Positions 33,262-37,381 of a stretch of DNA of 37,381 bases are shown here, in pieces. The stretch lies in contig CABXCC010000013.1 in NCBI GenBank assembly GCA_902510475.1, positions 1 to 37,381 on the forward strand, in the 5' to 3' direction. The notes beneath the pieces were generated by a model. That model had not been told where the DNA came from, made no database searches, and was given only the letters and a program-made list of their open reading frames with translations. Within the stretch, counting starts at the first letter, position 1; each line of letters starts with the position of its first letter. Made by a program: the position numbers and the translations under genes. Origin of the DNA: an uncultured Bacteroidota bacterium. Its GTDB lineage: Bacteria > Bacteroidota > Bacteroidia > Flavobacteriales > Flavobacteriaceae.

Positions 33262-34929
33262 ATGAAATATACTTTTACACTAATTATCGGATTGTTGTCT
33301 GCGTTAAGTTTTTCACAATCTGCTGATATTCTCTTGAATGGTACTGTTAGCGCAGAGAATAATCAAATTAAAAATGTTGCTAATCCAACTGAGTCAGGTG
33401 ATGCGATAAATAAATATTATTTTTTACAGGTTCTGGATACTACAATTGTTTCTGCTAATCTTCAAAATGTTTTGAATGCAGGTCCAAACGCAAATTTAAC
33501 TCTTGATTCTGATGATAATGATGGGCTTGATTTAATTTTTTCAGTTGATGGAAACAATTATATGAGATATGAGGGCTTTACCAGTAAAATCAACGTGGGA
33601 AATGGAGAGGCTTATGCAATTTATGCTGATGCCTCAGCTCCCAATCTAGGTAGAAATCATGCGATTCAGGGTACAGCTAGTGGCGGCGAGGAATTAAATG
33701 TAGGTTTAATTGGATTATCCGAAGGAGATGGTAATGAGACAACAAATATGGGTGTTTGGGGTCAAGCAAGATATTCTCCTGGATCAAATATTGGTGTTAC
33801 TGGTTATGCTCATTTTGAATCTGGTGCCAATACGGGTTTATACGGGTCAGCCATGAATTCCTCAAATTTAAATATTGGAGTATCTGCTGAAACTAGTGCA
33901 AATACATCCCACACTGGGAATAATTATGCATTAAGGGCGAGCGCAATGTCTGAATCTGAAAATGGTATTAATTATGGAGTTTATTCTGTTGCTGGTGGTG
34001 GTAGTGAAAGTTATGCTGGATTTTTTATTGGAGATGTGAAAGTTTCTGAAGGTAAAATCAATAGTGATGTTACATTAGTTAACCCTCCTGTTGAGGATAT
34101 GGATGCAGTGAATAAATCTTTTCTATTGGGAATATTAGAAGCTTACGAATCTCAGATTGATGATTTACAAGCTCAGATTAGTAATTTACAAACTCAATTA
34201 AATAACCTTAATGCAGCTGAAATCCCTACTGAAGGATTAGTTGCATATTATCCTTTTAACGGAAATGCAAATGATGAAAGTAGTTTTGATAATCACGGAA
34301 CTGTCAATGGCGCTACTCTGACCAGCGATAGATTTGGAAATGTCGATAGAGCATACAGCTTTGATGGGGATGGAGATTCTATTTTATCTGACTATATAAT
34401 AGAGCCTCAATCAACGACGACTTTTTCATTTTGGGCAAAGACAACAGAAGAAACAAGAAGAATGACAGTTTTGAATCAAGATTGTAATGGATCTGGGCTC
34501 TCAGATTCTGAAAATTGTCATGATACATTTGCTTTAGTTTTAAATAAATTTTTAAACTCGGCTGTTGTATGTGAATACGGACACATGGATACTTCGCCTC
34601 AATCATTTGGATATGTTGGGGGAAGTCATTATGGAACGGTAAATCATGAGGTTGCTAATAGCGGATGGCAACACTATGCTTTAGTTATTGGTGAAAACAA
34701 CAATTATTCATACTCTAATTTCAAGTTTTATGTGAATGGTGTTTTATCGGAAACTGGGTGTGATCACAATTGGGGTGGTTGGGAATATGAATATGCAAAT
34801 ATACCTCTTGCAATTGGAAAAGGAAATAATTACACATTAGAGGGTGATTATTTGGGAGAAATTGATGATGTAGCTATTTGGAATAGAGCATTATCAGATG
34901 AAGAAATTGCTAACTTATTCGATCTTTAA
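33262..34929 (+). CDS. secreted surface protein with shared tail-fibre-like N-terminus and LamG-like C-terminal domain
   Basis: The start at 33262 (MKYTFTLI) gives a signal peptide ending SFSQS; a TTG at 33241 lies inside the previous gene. The 555-residue protein repeats the SADILLNGTVSAENNQIKNV module. A Gly/Asn-rich section (about 95-265) with a short-period pattern (GVWGQA, IGVTGYA, NTGLYGSA, IGVSAE) follows, as in beta-helical tail-spike regions. A second DAVNKSFL module with a coiled coil (about 282-320, SQIDDLQAQISNLQTQL) comes next. The C-terminal domain (about 330-555) begins GLVAYYPFNGNANDES and contains YSFDGDGDS and DDVAIWNRALSDEEI, a concanavalin/LamG-like fold that often binds glycans. 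It lies 13 bases after the preceding gene. Confidence 0.75.
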   Translation: MKYTFTLIIGLLSALSFSQSADILLNGTVSAENNQIKNVANPTESGDAINKYYFLQVLDTTIVSANLQNVLNAGPNANLTLDSDDNDGLDLIFSVDGNNYMRYEGFTSKINVGNGEAYAIYADASAPNLGRNHAIQGTASGGEELNVGLIGLSEGDGNETTNMGVWGQARYSPGSNIGVTGYAHFESGANTGLYGSAMNSSNLNIGVSAETSANTSHTGNNYALRASAMSESENGINYGVYSVAGGGSESYAGFFIGDVKVSEGKINSDVTLVNPPVEDMDAVNKSFLLGILEAYESQIDDLQAQISNLQTQLNNLNAAEIPTEGLVAYYPFNGNANDESSFDNHGTVNGATLTSDRFGNVDRAYSFDGDGDSILSDYIIEPQSTTTFSFWAKTTEETRRMTVLNQDCNGSGLSDSENCHDTFALVLNKFLNSAVVCEYGHMDTSPQSFGYVGGSHYGTVNHEVANSGWQHYALVIGENNNYSYSNFKFYVNGVLSETGCDHNWGGWEYEYANIPLAIGKGNNYTLEGDYLGEIDDVAIWNRALSDEEIANLFDL

Positions 34930-34939
34930 AAATCAAACT

Positions 34940-35875
34940 ATGAAAAAATATTTTACCTTTTTGTTAATTACAGTTATTTTTACCTTTTCAGCTTTTTCTC
35001 AATCTGCTGATATTCTATTGAATGGAACTGTCAGTGCTGAGAATAATCAAATTAAAAATGTTTTGGATCCGACAGACTCAGGGGATGCGGTAAATTTAGA
35101 TTACTTAAATGAAAGACTAGATTTTTATCAGAATCAAATCGATAACTTACAATCTCTGTTAGATAATTTGCAATTACAATTACAAAATGTGGTTGATCAG
35201 GACGGGAATACTTATTCATATCTTATTTATGGTGATCAATCTTGGACAGTTGAAAACGCAAAGATGATTACGTATCGGGATGGAACTCCAATACCACAAT
35301 TATCTGATCAACAAGAGTGGGCTGATACTACTACTGGTGCTTGGTGTTATTTTGACAATGATCCGTCTAAAGGAATACTTTATAATTGGTACGCAGTTGC
35401 AGGCATACATGATAATGATCCTAATACTCCTAATAAAGAATTAGCTCCAGAGGGTTGGCATGTGGCAAGTTACTCGGAGTGGGAAGAATTACAAATTTTT
35501 TTAATCGATGCCGGCTACAATTTTGACGAAAGTACAGAGGGAAATAAATTAGCCAAGGCAATAGCCTCAACAACTGGTTGGATAGAAGGTGGGTCTTCCT
35601 CAACTGAAGGTGGGGAATTAGAAATAGGTGATCCTGGCTATGACCAAATTACCAATAATAGCAGCGGTTTTGATGCTTATCCAACAGGCGGCAGGCGTTA
35701 TAATAATTCGAATTTTTTTAATCACGGAATTGAAAGTGGTTATTGGAGTTCAACCGAATCAACGGAACAGGAAGGTAAATCGTGGCAATTTCATTTTTAT
35801 ATTGATGGTGTTTATACAAGTTTGTATGAATGGTACAAAAATATGGGTTGGTCAGTACGCCTAGTAAAAGATTAA
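34940..35875 (+). CDS. secreted surface protein with shared tail-fibre-like N-terminus and FISUMP domain
   Basis: The start at 34940 (MKKYFTFL) gives a 311-residue protein with a signal peptide ending AFSQS. It has the shared module SADILLNGTVSAENNQIKNV...DAVNLDYL and a coiled coil (about 60-90, YQNQIDNLQSLLDNLQLQLQNV). The C-terminal domain (about 92-311) is of the FISUMP type (Fibrobacter succinogenes major paralogous domain): QDGNTYSYLIYGDQSWTVEN, GILYNWYAV, APEGWHVASYSEWEEL, SGFDAYPTGGRR, GYWSSTES and a final GWSVRLVKD. This is a C-type-lectin-like fold. It lies 10 bases after the LamG gene, so the three genes form one operon ending at the terminator at 35898. Confidence 0.78.
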   Translation: MKKYFTFLLITVIFTFSAFSQSADILLNGTVSAENNQIKNVLDPTDSGDAVNLDYLNERLDFYQNQIDNLQSLLDNLQLQLQNVVDQDGNTYSYLIYGDQSWTVENAKMITYRDGTPIPQLSDQQEWADTTTGAWCYFDNDPSKGILYNWYAVAGIHDNDPNTPNKELAPEGWHVASYSEWEELQIFLIDAGYNFDESTEGNKLAKAIASTTGWIEGGSSSTEGGELEIGDPGYDQITNNSSGFDAYPTGGRRYNNSNFFNHGIESGYWSSTESTEQEGKSWQFHFYIDGVYTSLYEWYKNMGWSVRLVKD

Positions 35876-35897
35876 CTTAAAACTTAATATTTCAATA

Positions 35898-35932
35898 AAA
35901 AAAAGGTGTTCTAAAACAGAACACCTTTTTTT
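35898..35932. terminator. bidirectional intrinsic terminator
   Basis: AAAAAAAGGTGTTCT (35898-35912) pairs perfectly with AGAACACCTTTTTTT (35918-35932) around the loop AAAAC. A-run and T-run flanks make it work on both strands. It ends the three-gene surface-protein operon on the plus strand and tRNA-Leu(CAA) on the minus strand. Confidence 0.9.
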
Positions 35933-35933
35933 G

Positions 35934-36016
35934 TACTCAAGGTGGGAATCGAACCCACACTCTTAAAAAGAACTGGATTTTGAATCCAGCGCGTCTACCA
36001 ATTCCGCCACTTGAGC
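35934..36016 (-). tRNA. tRNA-Leu(CAA)
   Basis: This 83-base class-II tRNA lies on the minus strand. The acceptor GCTCAAG (36016-36010) pairs with CTTGAGT (35941-35935), discriminator A. The D arm is TGGCGGAATTGGTAGACGCG-like, the anticodon stem CTGGA/TCCAG encloses TTCAAAA with anticodon CAA (reads UUG), and there is a long variable arm and a T arm GTGGG-TTCGATT-CCCAC. CCA is not encoded. Confidence 0.95.
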
Positions 36017-36023
36017 ATTCGGG

Positions 36024-36031
36024 CAAAAGTA
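36024..36031 (-). promoter_or_regulatory. -7 promoter box TACTTTTG for tRNA-Leu(CAA)
   Basis: On the minus strand 36031-36024 reads TACTTTTG, an exact TAnnTTTG match, 7 bases before the first tRNA base. The -33 element is not clear. Confidence 0.5.
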
Positions 36032-36132
36032 AAAAAAATATTATGTATTAATGAAATTCCTAAATTTAAAATTTCTATTTTTACGATTCTATAAATTTTT
36101 TAATTTAATCTACTAACAACCAACAAAATACA

Positions 36133-37074
36133 GTGCCTGCAGCAATCCTAAAACCAAAAATATTTAACTGTACAAACAGTTTAGAATTAGCAAAAAAAAT
36201 ATCAAATTCATACGGTGAGGATCTCGGAAATGTTATCATTTCAAGATTTTCAGATGGTGAATTTCAACCTTCATTTGAAGAGTCAATTCGTGGAACAAGG
36301 ATTTTTATTATTGGCTCCACAAATCCTTCACCAGAAAATTTAATGGAAATGCTTTTAATGTTAGATGCTGCTAAAAGAGCTTCTGCAAGACACATAACAG
36401 CTGTAATTCCTTACTTTGGTTGGGCAAGGCAAGATAGAAAAGACAAACCAAGGGTTCCAATTGCCGCAAAAATGATTGCAAAAATGATTGAAACTGCCGG
36501 TGCAACACGATTAATTACAATGGATTTACACGCAGACCAAATTCAAGGTTTTTTTCAAATCCCTGTTGATCACATGTATGCATCTACTATTTTTATTCCA
36601 CATATATTAGGTTTGAAATTAGATAATTTATGTATAGCTTCACCTGATATGGGTGGTTCCAAAAGAGCTTATGCATATTCAAAAAATCTTAGCTGCGATG
36701 TGGTAGTATGTTATAAGCAAAGATCACAAGCAAATGTAATTTCACATATGGAGTTAATCGGTGAGGTAAAAGGAAAAAATATAATATTAGTTGATGATAT
36801 GGTCGACACTGCTGGAACCTTATCAAAAGCAGCAGATTTATTGATTGATAGAGGGGCAGTAAGTGTTAGAGCGATTTGTACACACGCTATATTATCGGGA
36901 GATGCTTATTCCAAAATTGAAGCTTCTAAACTTGAAGAGCTTATTGTTACAGATTCTGTTCCAAATATTAAGCCTCATTCTAAAATAAAAGTATTATCTT
37001 GCGCCGATTTATTTGCTGATGTTATGGATAAAGTACATAACAACAAGTCAATAAGTTCAAATTTTATAATGTAA
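36133..37074 (+). CDS. prs: ribose-phosphate pyrophosphokinase (PRPP synthetase)
   Basis: This 313-residue enzyme makes PRPP from ribose-5-phosphate and ATP for purine, pyrimidine, His, Trp and NAD synthesis. It starts at GTG (MPAAILKPK), as no ATG precedes the conserved part. Motifs: FSDGEFQPSFEESIRG (39-54), FGWARQDRK ATP loop (95-103), catalytic MDLHADQ with H133, and the PRPP loop VDDMVDTAGTL (220-230). A near-consensus -7 box TATTTTTA lies at 36076-36083. It is followed after 13 bases by rplY, the usual Bacteroidota order. Confidence 0.97.
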   Translation: MPAAILKPKIFNCTNSLELAKKISNSYGEDLGNVIISRFSDGEFQPSFEESIRGTRIFIIGSTNPSPENLMEMLLMLDAAKRASARHITAVIPYFGWARQDRKDKPRVPIAAKMIAKMIETAGATRLITMDLHADQIQGFFQIPVDHMYASTIFIPHILGLKLDNLCIASPDMGGSKRAYAYSKNLSCDVVVCYKQRSQANVISHMELIGEVKGKNIILVDDMVDTAGTLSKAADLLIDRGAVSVRAICTHAILSGDAYSKIEASKLEELIVTDSVPNIKPHSKIKVLSCADLFADVMDKVHNNKSISSNFIM

Positions 37075-37087
37075 ATAATATATAAAA

Positions 37088-37381
37088 ATGAAATCAATTA
37101 CAATCAACGGATCTAAAAGAGAAAGCGTAGGTAAGACTTCTACCAAAGCACTGCGTAATGCTGGAGAGGTTCCTTGCGTATTATACGGAGGAGACGGGCC
37201 AGTACATTTCTCAGCACCTGAGTTGGCATTCTCTAAACTGGTATATACTGCAAATGCATATACAGTTGTAATTGCCATAAATGAAAAAGAATCTTACCCA
37301 GCTGTATTACAGGATATTCAATTTCATCCTGTAACCGATAAGATACTACATGTAGACTTTTACCAATTATTTGAAGATAAG
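37088..37381 (+). CDS. rplY: ribosomal protein bL25 (L25/CTC family), N-terminal part
   Basis: An open frame of 98 codons from the ATG at 37088 runs off the window. It begins [16 protein letters not shown] and has the L25/CTC pattern: [17 protein letters not shown], then [24 protein letters not shown]. It binds 5S rRNA in the large ribosomal subunit; flavobacterial copies carry an extra C-terminal CTC domain that is not visible here. It is almost certainly co-transcribed with prs. Confidence 0.95.
   Translation, partial: MKSITINGSKRESVGKTSTKALRNAGEVPCVLYGGDGPVHFSAPELAFSKLVYTANAYTVVIAINEKESYPAVLQDIQFHPVTDKILHVDFYQLFEDK

Noticed and set aside
34940-35875. Diversity-generating retroelement target (C-type-lectin-like FISUMP domain)
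   Set aside because: No reverse transcriptase, no template repeat and no second copy of the C-terminal region were seen in the window.
31281-35875. Prophage tail-fibre genes
   Set aside because: Each protein has a Sec signal peptide, and no capsid, tail, integrase or lysis genes are near. The likeness is limited to a short module.

Overview
The window looks like a chromosomal segment of an AT-rich member of the Bacteroidota, most likely a marine Flavobacteriaceae. The evidence is a SusC/SusD pair, a type IX secretion (T9SS) sorting domain, many short lipoprotein signals ending in a Cys, perfect flavobacterial -7 boxes (TAnnTTTG), a mevalonate-pathway block with a UbiA-type prenyltransferase, and the prs-rplY order at the right end. 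No phage, IS element, CRISPR array or rRNA was seen. Genes are tightly packed, with gaps or overlaps of a few bases inside operons.

Left end (1-3982): the start of a Tat-signal protein that runs off the window, a secreted cupredoxin with a T9SS tail, and a leftward operon of an SGNH hydrolase lipoprotein, a YceI-like protein and a DUF5777 beta-barrel protein. A divergent NAD-dependent reductase follows. Behind it lie a strong terminator, a possible three-hairpin small RNA and a perfect 14-bp palindrome of LacI-operator type.

Polysaccharide utilization locus (4269-15785): SusC, SusD, two surface glycan-binding lipoproteins with PKD-like modules, a GH16 endo-glucanase lipoprotein, a GH3 beta-glucosidase and a LacI-family regulator. 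The content fits a laminarin (beta-1,3-glucan) locus. SusCD and the binding proteins would capture and import the glucan, GH16 would cut it, GH3 would release glucose, and the LacI protein could act on the palindrome in front of susC. A terminator followed by a promoter box splits the locus between the binding proteins and the enzymes.

Housekeeping stretch (15777-18501): a DUF456 membrane protein, a TonB-C-terminal-like lipoprotein, ruvC and hemW. hemW has no ATG, GTG or TTG start that keeps its iron-sulfur motif; it appears to start at ATA.

Amino-acid catabolic island (18554-28018): a five-gene rightward operon holds the four enzymes of trans-4-hydroxy-L-proline degradation to 2-oxoglutarate plus a secreted DUF885 metallopeptidase-like lipoprotein. 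It meets, tail to tail, a 997-residue fusion of an APH-type kinase, an M23 domain and a class-III aminotransferase, the architecture linked to hydroxylysine kinase / phospho-lyase chemistry. Hydroxyproline and hydroxylysine are both hallmarks of collagen, so the island may be a collagen-residue recycling system.

Right end (28124-37381): tRNA-Leu(UAG), the mevalonate genes mvaD and mvk with a UbiA prenyltransferase, then three adjacent secreted proteins sharing a short tail-fibre-like N-terminal module but carrying three unrelated C-terminal domains (Ig-like repeats, LamG-like, FISUMP). A bidirectional terminator, tRNA-Leu(CAA) on the minus strand, prs and the start of rplY close the window.
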